The position numbers and the translations under genes were made by a program. Below the pieces are notes generated by a model. That model ran no database searches. It had not been told where the DNA came from and worked only from the letters and a program-made list of their open reading frames with translations. From the NCBI RefSeq assembly GCF_000293805.1, contig NZ_AMBZ01000003.1, positions 372,001 through 436,000 on the forward strand: 64,000 nt of DNA. Direction: 5' to 3'. Shown piece by piece: positions 8,465 to 17,020 of this stretch (its first letter is position 1; every line of letters begins with the position of its first letter). The DNA comes from Paenibacillus alvei DSM 29 (GTDB lineage Bacteria > Bacillota > Bacilli > Paenibacillales > Paenibacillaceae).

Positions 8465-9235
8465 GTGAATATGACACAACTCAACTCAGACATGGATGTA
8501 AAAGCTTTCATTTGTGAAATCGGCAGAAGGATGTATGCAAGGAGCTATGTTGCGGCCAACGACGGAAATATTTCAATAAAGTCCGATGAGAATACGATTT
8601 GGACAACGCCGACGGGAGTCAGTAAAGGCTATATGACACCCGATATGCTGGTACAAATGGATATGAAGGGGAACGTGCTTGCAGGTACATATAAGCCTTC
8701 TTCCGAGGTTCGAATGCATTTGCGAGTATACGCGGAAAATCCTGAAGTGAGGGCGGTTGTCCATGCTCATCCGCCTGCGGCAACCGCATTTGCGATTGCT
8801 GGTATAGATCTTGATCAAGCGATTTCGCCTGAGGCAATCGTGAACTTAGGCAAAGTGGCGGTTGCTCCATATGCAACACCGGGAACACAAGAGGTTCCGG
8901 ATTCGATTGCGCCATATTGCAAGGATTATCATGCAGTTCTGCTAGCCAACCATGGCGCGCTGACATGGGGGCGTGATATGACGGAGGCTTATTTCCGAAT
9001 GGAGTCATTGGAGCATTATGCACTGATGTACATGTATGCGAGCAGACTGATTGGCCATGCGAACGAATTGTCGCGTGATCAGGTATCCGAACTGTTGTCG
9101 ATTCGTAATCGAATGGGAGTAAAGGGGGGCGGATTTCCCTCATTTAGAGGAGAAAGGGAAGACACAAAACTTTTTGATCAATTGGTTGAAAAGGTGGCAG
9201 CACGCGTAGCTGCGCAATTGCAATTAGAGTCATAA
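8465..9235 (+). CDS. class II aldolase/adducin-family aldolase (fuculose-phosphate aldolase type)
   Basis: A 256-residue zinc aldolase. Visible active-site elements are the phosphate-site segment NDGNISIK (residues 32-39) and TTPTGVSKG, the catalytic Glu81 in SSEVRMHL, and zinc ligands His100 and His102 (HAHPPAATAFA) with His163 (ANHGALTWG). It is predicted to split 5-deoxyribulose-1-phosphate or methylthioribulose-1-phosphate into dihydroxyacetone phosphate and an aldehyde. That reaction, together with the preceding MtnK and MtnA, matches the DHAP shunt and the Drd-type 5-deoxyribose pathway. AGGAGG (8454-8459) serves either GTG 8465 (5 bases) or ATG 8471 (11 bases). It has its own promoter beside a DeoR repressor. 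Fuculose or rhamnulose phosphate substrates cannot be excluded from sequence. Confidence 0.9.
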   Translation: MNMTQLNSDMDVKAFICEIGRRMYARSYVAANDGNISIKSDENTIWTTPTGVSKGYMTPDMLVQMDMKGNVLAGTYKPSSEVRMHLRVYAENPEVRAVVHAHPPAATAFAIAGIDLDQAISPEAIVNLGKVAVAPYATPGTQEVPDSIAPYCKDYHAVLLANHGALTWGRDMTEAYFRMESLEHYALMYMYASRLIGHANELSRDQVSELLSIRNRMGVKGGGFPSFRGEREDTKLFDQLVEKVAARVAAQLQLES

Positions 9236-9618
9236 CCTGACTGCAGCGAAATGGTCATAAATACATAGCAACAGCCCCAAGCACGAAGCGAGCCTAATTG
9301 CTCCGATGTTTGGGGCTGATTTGTGTTTTTACTTGTTTTTGAAGATTTTTTTGATTTTGTTGATTTCGTAGATTTGGATTTTTTTGGGGATGAGGACTTG
9401 CTAGAGCCGCCTTTTTTGGATGAAGATGAAGAACTGCCATGATGATAATGGTATTCCCCATTCTTTAGTCCCCATTTGGCGCAATTGGTTTTGCAAGTAT
9501 GGCCGCCCTTAGCGTCAGTACGTCCAGGATGGCCTGATGCAACAGAAGTCAATGAGGTCAAAGTAATGATGCAGGCTGTGCTTACGGCTATCATTTTGCT
9601 CCATCTCGAAGTTGTCAT
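9178..9618 (-). CDS. secreted YHYH-domain protein
   Basis: A 146-residue exported protein. ATG 9618 follows GAGAGAGGAGC; the N-terminus (MTTSRWSKMIAVSTACIITL) is a signal peptide ending near ASG. The mature part begins with a Cys/His segment (GHPGRTDAKGGHTCKTNCAKWG then EYHYHH) matching the small YHYH domain, followed by a Ser/Lys-rich low-complexity linker. Function is unknown; such proteins are usually extracellular and often tied to cell-surface or DNA-uptake contexts. Odd point: the last 40 or so codons run antisense through the aldolase terminator and 58 bases into the aldolase gene, and have no family character. The true C-terminus may have been lost by a frameshift or readthrough extension. 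Confidence 0.7.
   Translation of the reverse strand: MTTSRWSKMIAVSTACIITLTSLTSVASGHPGRTDAKGGHTCKTNCAKWGLKNGEYHYHHGSSSSSSKKGGSSKSSSPKKSKSTKSTKSKKSSKTSKNTNQPQTSEQLGSLRAWGCCYVFMTISLQSGYDSNCNCAATRAATFSTN
9272..9330 (+). terminator. terminator after the aldolase gene
   Basis: CAGCCCCAA (9272-9280) pairs with TTGGGGCTG (9310-9318), with a smaller inner stem, followed by T-rich ATTTGTGTTTTT. It lies inside the antisense frame of the YHYH gene. Confidence 0.7.
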
Positions 9619-9847
9619 TGTTATATGCTCCTCTCTCTTCGAATAGGTATCATGGATCATCGTTATTATAGTTCCTCTATTTCCAAAGCACTAGGAAAAA
9701 TTTATTGAATTTTGGACAAGATCATGGAATATCGTGTTTTTGCCATTATGCAATTCACGATTGCTATGAGATAATAATAGATATAAGCGTCTGCAGGAAA
9801 CGATTCTGCACCGGATAACGTTAGAATGATGAAGGAGAATGACGATC

Positions 9848-10447
9848 ATGGCGGGCATAGATGAAAGATTAATGAAGCAGATTGAATTTGTGAAGGAAAT
9901 TGATAAATTGAAGAATGTGTTTCGCCGTTCTTATTTGCTTGATGGAAGCCGCCATGAAAATGATGCAGAGCATACCTGGCATTTGACCGCAATGGCGATA
10001 CTGCTGCACGAATATACAAGTGAACGAAACTTGAATCTGCTCCGCGTACTCAAAATGTTGATAATCCATGACGTGGTCGAAATTGATGCGGGTGATACTT
10101 TTGCGTATGATGCAGAGGGGAATGCAAGCAAGTACGAACGTGAGTCGAAGGCGGCCAAGCGTTTATTTGGCATTCTACCGGAAGATCAGAAGCTTGAGCT
10201 TACTCAATTATGGACGGAATATGAGCAGCGTCAAACACAGGAGGCTCAATTTGCTGCCGCGTTGGATCGACTTCAGCCTTTGCTGCATAACTATTTGACA
10301 GAAGGAAAGTCGTGGAAGGAGCATAAGGTGACGAGCGATAAGGTGTTGGCGCGGATTCAAGCGATTCGCGATGGAGCCCCTGAACTGGGCAAGCTGGCAG
10401 AACAACTCATTCGAAGCGCAGTGGAAAAAGGCTATCTTGCCCCATAA
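9848..10447 (+). CDS. HD-domain hydrolase (YfbR/HDDC2-like)
   Basis: A 199-residue HD-superfamily phosphohydrolase. The metal-site pattern is visible: His36 in SRHENDAEHTWHL, then His74-Asp75 in IIHDVVEIDAGD, and a C-terminal Asp in ALDRLQPLLHNYL. YfbR/HDDC2 relatives are 5'-deoxynucleotidases or nucleotide phosphohydrolases acting in the cytosol. ATG 9848 is preferred because AAGGAG (9832-9837) lies 10 bases upstream, while ATG 9839 is only 1 base from it. It appears to be a single-gene transcript closed by a strong terminator. Substrate is not determinable from sequence. Confidence 0.85.
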   Translation: MAGIDERLMKQIEFVKEIDKLKNVFRRSYLLDGSRHENDAEHTWHLTAMAILLHEYTSERNLNLLRVLKMLIIHDVVEIDAGDTFAYDAEGNASKYERESKAAKRLFGILPEDQKLELTQLWTEYEQRQTQEAQFAAALDRLQPLLHNYLTEGKSWKEHKVTSDKVLARIQAIRDGAPELGKLAEQLIRSAVEKGYLAP

Positions 10448-10469
10448 ATAAGCAAGTGAAACGATGTAA

Positions 10470-10501
10470 GGGAAGGACAATATAGTCCTTCCCTCGTTTT
10501 T
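10470..10501 (+). terminator. terminator after the HD hydrolase
   Basis: A perfect 9-bp stem GGGAAGGAC (10470-10478) / GTCCTTCCC (10485-10493) with a 6-base loop, followed by TCGTTTTT. Confidence 0.85.
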
Positions 10502-10505
10502 ATAG

Positions 10506-10918
10506 TTATACATCAAGCACCCAACGATTGCGGGTTTCACTGGCGCCCTCCAGCGCCCATCCATTATGCTCATAGTACGCATTGAAGCTAGATCGAGCGG
10601 GACAAGCAGCTTCTATTGGATGGGGGGGAGCGTATCCAGCATTTGTCGCAGCAAATGCTGGCCTCTATACGTTTCAGCTACTGCAAATTGATATAGTGAA
10701 ATACGTTCGCTCCCTTTTCGCGGGTAGAATTGCAGGGCGCCTGCTATACAAAGACCGCTGACTGCGACGAGCAACTGTTTACGTCTTATGGCAGCAGCGA
10801 CTCCATCAGGACAGTACAGCTCCCCGCTCGCCATGCCATCGTGGCGCAGATCTATTGTATTGGAGAAAAAGCGTATAATTGCGGGAGTCTCTTCCCATTT
10901 CGCCAATCGGATTTGCAT
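10506..10918 (-). pseudogene. GNAT acetyltransferase, frameshifted in a C7 run
   Basis: The first 101 codons (from ATG 10918) encode a GNAT N-terminus and acetyl-CoA region (MQIRLAKWEETPAIIRFF; FAVAETYRGQHLLRQML). They stop at 10613, just after the homopolymer 10622-10628 (seven G on the plus strand). The +1 frame continues smoothly with HPIEAACPARSSFNAYYEHNGW and ends VLDV at 10506-10508. That gives about 137 residues and a normal C-terminal beta strand with the conserved Tyr. One missing C (eight instead of seven) would restore LPPHPIEAAC. It is either a true frameshift or a sequencing-length error. Its natural substrate is unknown. It lies head to tail with the broken VOC gene. Confidence 0.75.
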
Positions 10919-10944
10919 GAAGATCCATCCTAACTAACTCTTCC

Positions 10945-11310
10945 CTATTTTCCTACTAGAACGAACACATTATGATCGGGAGCCTCCATCACGGCCACAT
11001 GGCCAGATTCGGTAGGGAACGGTTCGCGAATCCAATGAATATCTGATCTTTCTTTGAGCTTAGCATAGGTATCATATACATCGTCAACCAGCAGCTCAAT
11101 ATCGATCTCCTTCAACTCTTTGTTGTTCTACAGGACGAGCTCTGAACTGTGCTCTTCAGGAAAAGACATCCCGACAATTGTCCATGTACCGCCATCTGGC
11201 AAAGGACGTTCAATGATCCAGCTTTTCTTTAATCCAATCGCAGTGTAAAAATCAACAGATTGTTCGACATTTGCCGTATATAATGCGGCACACTCCATTT
11301 TTCTAATCAT
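10945..11310 (-). pseudogene. VOC/glyoxalase-fold protein interrupted by an in-frame TAG
   Basis: AAGGAGG precedes ATG 11310 (MIRKMECAALYTANVEQSVD). The frame has the start of a vicinal-oxygen-chelate domain and meets TAG at 11130-11128 after SSELVL. The same frame continues without other stops (NNKELKEIDIELLVDDVYD, then GHVAVMEAPDHNVFVLVGK) to a stop at 10947-10945, which is exactly the second half of such a domain. The complete product would be about 121 residues. A single C-to-T change (CAG to TAG) explains the break. VOC proteins of this size are typically bleomycin/fosfomycin-resistance-like or uncharacterised. The divergent WYL regulator at 11419 is a common partner of such genes and probably controlled it. 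Confidence 0.75.
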
Positions 11311-11418
11311 ATAAAATCCTCCTTGTAATGGAAACTGTCTATACGGTAACATCTAACCATGACAAAAGATGTCATAGTTTATAGCTTATTCTTTATTACA
11401 GGTAGGAGGCGTTCCGAC

Positions 11419-12384
11419 ATGAATAAATCCCAGCGAATGATTGAATTAATGATGCTTGTAAATAAGAAACAGCAATTCACGGCTCGGGAGCTAGCTGAAG
11501 AATGCGGTGTGTCTGTTCGAACGATATTGCGAGATTTGCGTCATTTAGAGGAATTAGGCGTTCCATTATATACAGAGTACGGGCGAAATGGCGGATTTCG
11601 CTTGCTGAAGGAAAAGCTGCTTCCGCCGCTTTCATTTCTGGAGGAAGAGGCATTTGCAATCTTTTTTGCAGTTCAATTGCTGCAGGAGTATAAGACGATA
11701 CCGTTTGGTAAAGAGGCTATGCAGGCATTGTCGAAATTTTATCAAGTACTTCCTGCTGCGACTCAAAAGCAAATTGATGCCATGCAGCGCTGTGTGCGAT
11801 TCTGGGTTCCCCCTCGTGAACAGGATATCCCTCATTTGCAGCATTTGCTTCATGCTTCACTGGACAAAAGAACACTTCAAATCAGGTATGCTTCTACTCG
11901 GAGAGTTGAAATGCGAGAAATTGTCCCAATCGGATTGTATGCCCACAACGGCTATTGGTATTGCCCAGCTTATTGTATGAAGAGAAGAGGATACCGATTG
12001 TTCCGAGCGGATTGCATGCTTGAAGTAGCAGAAGTGGAGCGTATACATACCGATGTGCCGATCAATCTATTGACCTTGGAGGAGTGGTTCGAACCTCCAC
12101 AACATAAAGACGGCTCCGTTCATGTTCCTTTGCGTGTTGAGTTGACCAAGCTTGGCGTACGGAAATGTCAAGCCGATCCATGGCTGGATAAAGCGATGAC
12201 GGTGCGTGAAGAAGGAACTGGATTCATTCATATGGACATAGCAGGTTCCGAAATCAGTTATTTAGCAGATATTTTATTCGGTATGGGAACGGATGCCTAT
12301 GTCCTTGAACCGATGGAGATCGTAAATATTATTCATCAGAAGGCAGAGCAGGTAGTTGCGCACTATCGAGGGAACAAAAGCTAA
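11419..12384 (+). CDS. WYL-domain helix-turn-helix transcriptional regulator (YafY-like)
   Basis: A 321-residue regulator. The N-terminal winged helix (QRMIELMMLVNKKQQFTARE; CGVSVRTILRDLRHLEELGVP) is followed by a YGRNGGFRL hinge, a central WYL domain (residues about 130-230, with ALYAHNGYWYCPAYCMKR) and a C-terminal WCX-like segment. WYL domains sense small ligands such as nucleotides. ATG 11419 is used because GGAGG (11405-11409) sits 9 bases upstream; an in-frame ATG at 11359 lacks one. It is divergent from the VOC gene, with a short shared promoter region, and probably regulates it. Confidence 0.88.
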   Translation: MNKSQRMIELMMLVNKKQQFTARELAEECGVSVRTILRDLRHLEELGVPLYTEYGRNGGFRLLKEKLLPPLSFLEEEAFAIFFAVQLLQEYKTIPFGKEAMQALSKFYQVLPAATQKQIDAMQRCVRFWVPPREQDIPHLQHLLHASLDKRTLQIRYASTRRVEMREIVPIGLYAHNGYWYCPAYCMKRRGYRLFRADCMLEVAEVERIHTDVPINLLTLEEWFEPPQHKDGSVHVPLRVELTKLGVRKCQADPWLDKAMTVREEGTGFIHMDIAGSEISYLADILFGMGTDAYVLEPMEIVNIIHQKAEQVVAHYRGNKS

Positions 12385-12578
12385 ATATTGTATCTCTATG
12401 ACCAGTCTATTAGGGGGATAAACAGGGGAGAAACCCCGTCTTTGGGCATATTGAAATTGTATCATCCCAATATATACTAAACAGAGAAGTAATCGATTTG
12501 GATTAGTAAAAATAGGAAGATCGTATTAGAATAGAGTTCCGACATGAATTGACATTATTAACCATATGATGCTAAGGT

Positions 12579-12584
12579 TATAAT
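12579..12584 (+). promoter_or_regulatory. candidate -10 box before esaB
   Basis: A perfect TATAAT lies 34 bases before the esaB start. No good -35 is at standard spacing: a consensus TTGACA at 12549-12554 is 24 bases upstream, too far. It is therefore a weak or activator-dependent promoter candidate for the type VII locus. Confidence 0.3.
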
Positions 12585-12618
12585 ATCGCTTCATGATTGT
12601 AAAAGAGGTGTCGCGCTT

Positions 12619-12954
12619 ATGATCCTTACCGTCTCCTTTGGCAGACAGAGCCGTGATTGGTTCGACATCGATGTAGCGGATGATTGCACAGGGGTGCAGC
12701 TCAAGGCCATTCTCGGGTTGAAGCTATTCGGTGAACCGCCTAAAAATCATATGCAATATATATTGGAGGTCAAGCAACCTGAAGGGCTGTGGATTACTGT
12801 TTCTGAACAGGTGCGATTGCTGGAGGCGGGTGTCCGTGAAGGCGCGTATATCCGTGTGCAGCGAGCATTTTCCACGACGAATGAGGCAATCCCATCGTAT
12901 GGAAGTCGTTCCTTGTTCCAACTCGATGAAATGGATGATCAAGCAGAATCGTGA
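12619..12954 (+). CDS. esaB: EsaB/YukD-like ubiquitin-fold component of type VII secretion
   Basis: A 111-residue small acidic protein with the beta-grasp pattern of YukD/EsaB: MILTVSFGRQSRDWFDIDVADD, a central helix (GVQLKAILGLKLFG), then HMQYILEVK and LLEAGVREGAYIRVQ. EsaB is a cytosolic regulator or accessory of the T7SSb machine and is normally encoded next to EssC, as here. It starts at ATG 12619 after AGAGGTG and ends 30 bases before essC. It is slightly longer than typical EsaB (about 80 residues) because of a C-terminal polar tail. Identification rests on fold pattern and neighbourhood. Confidence 0.8.
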   Translation: MILTVSFGRQSRDWFDIDVADDCTGVQLKAILGLKLFGEPPKNHMQYILEVKQPEGLWITVSEQVRLLEAGVREGAYIRVQRAFSTTNEAIPSYGSRSLFQLDEMDDQAES

Positions 12955-12984
12955 GAAGAGGAACGAGACGAGGAGTTGTTCGAT

Positions 12985-15900
12985 GTGAATGTAATGTATC
13001 AGAGATCGCCTCGAATCAAGCCGGAATTGCCTGAGGAGAAGCTTGAAATATTGCGTCCTCCTGCAGAACCGTCGAGACCGACGTTCTCTATAGTTACCAT
13101 CATTATTCCGATTGTAATGACATTGGTCAGCATCGGTTTTTACATATATATGTCTATGTCAGGCAAGATGGGCAGCAGCAATTATATGATGTTTCAAATG
13201 ATAACCATCTCTATGATGCTTATGTCCTATACGTTGCCTTTCTTTCTATATCTAAGCAACAAAAAGGCCTACCAACGCAAAAAGGAAGAACGAAGTCGGA
13301 TGTACATGGCTCAACTAGAGAAGCACCGACTCGAACTTGAAGCGAAGCAGGAAGAACAACGAGCGGCTATGCAAGCGATTCATGGTGATCCGGATGTGTG
13401 CTACCAAATTGTGAAAAATCGTAATAGTAGCCTGTGGGAGCGCGGGCCGACCGACGATGATTTTATGGAAGTCCGCATTGGCACCGGAGAAGTGCCTTTT
13501 TATATGCCCATACTTACCCCTAGAATAGATGGATATGAGAAGGATCCGCTCATTGATGCAGCTCACAAGCTTGAACAAGACTTTCGTACTGTCGAAGCGG
13601 CTCCCATTACTTTGCCGTTGTATGATTCCAAGGTAATAGGTATTGTCGGCGATAAGGCTGCGGTAATGGATGCGGTGCGTATTGTGATTGCCCAGCTAAC
13701 GACTAAGCATTCACCTGATGAAGTGAAACTCGCTGCCCTCTATGATGAACGCGATGCGGATGACTGGAGCTGGCTAAGATGGCTGCCGCATACATGGAAT
13801 GATGAGCGGACTGTCCGCTACTTGGCGGATCGGCGAAGCATGGTGCATCAACTGGCAGATCAACTCTACGGTATTTTGAATCGTCGCAAGAGCTTCCAGA
13901 CAAGTGGAAAGAAGAAAAAGGCGCTTCCGATCTATGTTGTGCTGCTGCCCGACAGTTTACTGATAGAGGAAGAGCCGTTATACCCAATTCTATTGGAAGA
14001 AGCAGGCCGTGTGGATAGCTGCACCATTGTAATGTCCGATCGCAAGGAACGGCTTCCAATGCAATGCCGGCTAATTGTAGAGGTGGGCGCTGGAGCAGGA
14101 GTGTCAACGCAAAAAACGGATCAGGAAGGAATTATACAGCAATCTTTTCATATGGATCATTTGTCAGATGACAAAATTGACACGCTGGCTCGTTATATGG
14201 CGCCAATCCGGTTGAAGCGCTCGGCTGCCACGGATTTACCTCCTGTTTTAACCTTGTTCGATATGTTTGGGGTTGAACAAGCTGAGCAGTTGGAACTGGC
14301 GAATCATTGGAATCAGAATCGATATCCAGATACGCTGCCTGTACCTGTCGGTGTTCGTGCCGGCGGGAAGCTTGTTTCCTTAAATCTGCATGACAAGATT
14401 GAACGGAAGGGCCATGGTCCGCACGGTCTAATCGCAGGAACGACAGGCTCGGGCAAAAGTGAAGTTATTCAGTCATTGATTGCTTCTCTTGCTGCTAACT
14501 ACCACCCTCATGATGTTGTATTCCTACTGATTGATTATAAGGGCGGTGGGATGTCTAATATATTTGGGAAGCTTCCGCATGTTGTGGGTACCATTACGAA
14601 TTTGGACGATAACCTGATTGAACGTGCGAAGGTGTCGTTGCGTGCTGAGCTCATACGTAGACAGCGCGTATTGAATGATGCTGGAAATATGCAGCATATC
14701 GATGAATACTACAAGTCGTCACTACGGCATCAAAAGCCGCTGCCGCATTTAATGATTATTATCGATGAATTCGCTCAGCTTAAGAAAGATCAGCCTGAAT
14801 TCATGGATGAGCTTATCAGTATTGCGGCAATAGGCCGCACGCTAGGAGTTCATTTGTTACTCGCTACCCAGAAGCCGGCGGGTGTGGTAGATGAGAAAAT
14901 ATGGAGTAATACACGATTCCGCATCTGCTTGCGTGTGCAAAGTGAAGGTGACAGCCGGGATATGTTGAAAATTCCTAACGCTGCTTGGATTACACATCCT
15001 GGGCGCGGCTACTTCCAGGTTGGAAGTGATGAAGTATTCGAAGAACTGCAATTTGCTTGGAGTGGAGCTCCTTATTTAGTCAAGCCCAAAGAAGGGCGTC
15101 CGCTGCGCATTGAAGTGAGCGAGGTTCGCCTTAACGGGAAGAGAGAGCCGCTCCTTCATAGTGATACCTTATCATCCGCTTATGAAGAAGAGGAGCCGAA
15201 GAAGCAGCTTCAAGCATTCATTGAGCTGGCTGTGGAGGCGGCAGATCGAGAGGGAATTGCTAGGCTTCAGGGTCCTTGGCTCGCACCTCTGCCTCATGAA
15301 CTGGAGTTAAGCGAATTGTACAAACAACCGGGGGCGTTAGATGTTGTTGGCGATGGAACACAGGGATTACAGCCTGTCGTCGGCCTATTGGATGATGTAA
15401 TGAACCAGCGGCAGGAACCGCTTGGCATTGACTTGGATCATGAGCATTGGGCTGTATACGGCATGCCGGGAACTGGGAAGACGACCTTCGTTCAGACACT
15501 CCTCATGTCTCTTGCCCGACAATACGATCCAGAGACTTGGCACGGTTATGTTGTGGACACGGGGCGAATGATGAATGATTATGCAGCCCTTCCTCATATC
15601 GGGGCAGTCATTGCGGGTGACGATGAAGATCGAATAAAGAGACTGTTCCGTTATTTGCAAGCGATGGTCACGGAACGAATGGAATTGCTGTCTCAAGCTG
15701 GTATGAAGACGATTGCTTCGTATCGGCAGGTGACGAAGAAGGCTGTGCCGAATATTGTTATAGTCATTGACGGTTACTCAAACTTCCGTACCTCCTATCC
15801 GGATGAAAATGAGCGCCTTGAATATCTCCTTCGAGAAGGAGGAAGTTTGGCTATTACTTTTGTAATTACAGCCAACCGTGTAACCGACATTTTTGACAAG

Positions 15901-16866
15901 TATAGAAGCAATATTTCGAATGCTGTATCGTACGAATTGGCTGATCCGAGCGATTATTATTTTGCTGTCGGAAGGCCGACTAGAGCTTTAGGAGGGCTTC
16001 AGGCCGGACGTGGCCTTGTAAAGTGGAAGGGAGCGCCTGTTGAGTTCCAAACGGCATACCCTGCTGAAGGACAGAGCGATGTGGATCGGGTACAGGAGCT
16101 GCGTTCACAAATACGGATGTTGGATAAAGCATGGCAAGGGACTGCTGCTCCACTGATACGAAGCCTTCCAGAGAGAATTCGACTAAGTGATCTGTTGAAG
16201 CTGAACGAAGAGAACCTGGAAGACAGCAGCGCGGAGCTTCTCCAAGCAGAGCGGTGGCATCCTGTTCCGGTCGGTGTTCGTACCGATGATTTGGAACCGT
16301 ATTTAATTAACTTGAAGGAAGGCCCGCACTTCATCGTGGCTAGTCCTATGGAATGTGGCAAAACGACGTTCTTAATCAGTTGGATGTTGTCCTTAGCTTA
16401 TTACATGTCTCCTGAACAGCTGCATATCTATGCAATCGATGTACGATATGGGGATAATGGAATTGCTTCCTTGAAAGATCTGCCTCATGTAAGAGAAATC
16501 GTAACAGAGGAAGAGCGAATTCCTGGATTTGTCCAACATGTATATAGTGAAGTGACGACTCGGAGCAAGGACGGTGGCTATCCGTTAATACTGCTAGTAA
16601 TGGATGATGCGGATATGCTGTGCAAGCAGCTGACCGACTACACGGTGAAGGATCAACTGTCTGCTATCGTCCGTCAAGGAAGGGACAGAGGGGTACATAT
16701 GGTGTTAGCTGGCGTACCATCTGATTTTCCGACATTCGGCGTTGATTGGTTCAATGATGTTCGGGCTTCGCAAGCCGGTTTTTATTTGGATCGATTGATG
16801 CGAATGATCTGTCTTTTTCCGTATTCCGATCTCGGAGTCCCAAACTTCGAGCTTAAATGGGTCTAA
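12985..16866 (+). CDS. essC: EssC, FtsK/SpoIIIE-type ATPase of type VII secretion, C-terminus displaced by frameshifts
   Basis: The motor of a T7SS. After a short basic segment (YQRSPRIKPELP) come two membrane helices (residues about 30-95), a charged linker and three tandem ATPase domains. D1 has Walker A GTTGSGKS and Walker B MIIIDE. D2 has GMPGTGKTT and IVIVIDG. D3 has the weak SPMECGKTT and LLVMDDAD. There are no N-terminal FHA domains, unlike S. aureus EssC or B. subtilis YukB, so the N-terminus is more like actinobacterial EccC. GTG 12985 follows AGGAG by 9 bases. The last 24 codons of this frame (after FYLDRL near 16794) are aberrant: two single-base deletions push the real tail out of frame, to end at 17002 (about 1339 residues when restored). 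Confidence 0.9.
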   Translation: MNVMYQRSPRIKPELPEEKLEILRPPAEPSRPTFSIVTIIIPIVMTLVSIGFYIYMSMSGKMGSSNYMMFQMITISMMLMSYTLPFFLYLSNKKAYQRKKEERSRMYMAQLEKHRLELEAKQEEQRAAMQAIHGDPDVCYQIVKNRNSSLWERGPTDDDFMEVRIGTGEVPFYMPILTPRIDGYEKDPLIDAAHKLEQDFRTVEAAPITLPLYDSKVIGIVGDKAAVMDAVRIVIAQLTTKHSPDEVKLAALYDERDADDWSWLRWLPHTWNDERTVRYLADRRSMVHQLADQLYGILNRRKSFQTSGKKKKALPIYVVLLPDSLLIEEEPLYPILLEEAGRVDSCTIVMSDRKERLPMQCRLIVEVGAGAGVSTQKTDQEGIIQQSFHMDHLSDDKIDTLARYMAPIRLKRSAATDLPPVLTLFDMFGVEQAEQLELANHWNQNRYPDTLPVPVGVRAGGKLVSLNLHDKIERKGHGPHGLIAGTTGSGKSEVIQSLIASLAANYHPHDVVFLLIDYKGGGMSNIFGKLPHVVGTITNLDDNLIERAKVSLRAELIRRQRVLNDAGNMQHIDEYYKSSLRHQKPLPHLMIIIDEFAQLKKDQPEFMDELISIAAIGRTLGVHLLLATQKPAGVVDEKIWSNTRFRICLRVQSEGDSRDMLKIPNAAWITHPGRGYFQVGSDEVFEELQFAWSGAPYLVKPKEGRPLRIEVSEVRLNGKREPLLHSDTLSSAYEEEEPKKQLQAFIELAVEAADREGIARLQGPWLAPLPHELELSELYKQPGALDVVGDGTQGLQPVVGLLDDVMNQRQEPLGIDLDHEHWAVYGMPGTGKTTFVQTLLMSLARQYDPETWHGYVVDTGRMMNDYAALPHIGAVIAGDDEDRIKRLFRYLQAMVTERMELLSQAGMKTIASYRQVTKKAVPNIVIVIDGYSNFRTSYPDENERLEYLLREGGSLAITFVITANRVTDIFDKYRSNISNAVSYELADPSDYYFAVGRPTRALGGLQAGRGLVKWKGAPVEFQTAYPAEGQSDVDRVQELRSQIRMLDKAWQGTAAPLIRSLPERIRLSDLLKLNEENLEDSSAELLQAERWHPVPVGVRTDDLEPYLINLKEGPHFIVASPMECGKTTFLISWMLSLAYYMSPEQLHIYAIDVRYGDNGIASLKDLPHVREIVTEEERIPGFVQHVYSEVTTRSKDGGYPLILLVMDDADMLCKQLTDYTVKDQLSAIVRQGRDRGVHMVLAGVPSDFPTFGVDWFNDVRASQAGFYLDRLMRMICLFPYSDLGVPNFELKWV

Positions 16867-17002
16867 AGTTCTCCCTCCAGGGCAAGGTTATTTTGTAAAG
16901 CGGAAATTTGTGAAAATAAAGACGGTTGTACCGTACGATGAAAAATGGACTCCGGCCGCATGGACAACACAGATAAGCAGGCGTTGGAAAGTGCGGGTCT
17001 GA
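16795..17002 (+). pseudogene. out-of-frame C-terminal tail of EssC
   Basis: From 16797 the third frame gives DANDLSF. From 16817 the second frame gives FRIPISESQTSSLNGSKVLPPGQGYFVKRKF and continues to TGA at 17000-17002. This is the normal end of the third EssC ATPase domain (a LPPGQGYF-like strand near the C-terminus). Restoring one G in TTGATG (16795-16800) and one T in the T5 run (16814-16818) fuses it to FYLDRL without other change. Both lesions are of the homopolymer-length kind. Confidence 0.7.
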
Positions 17003-17020
17003 TGGGGGGTGGAAACATTG

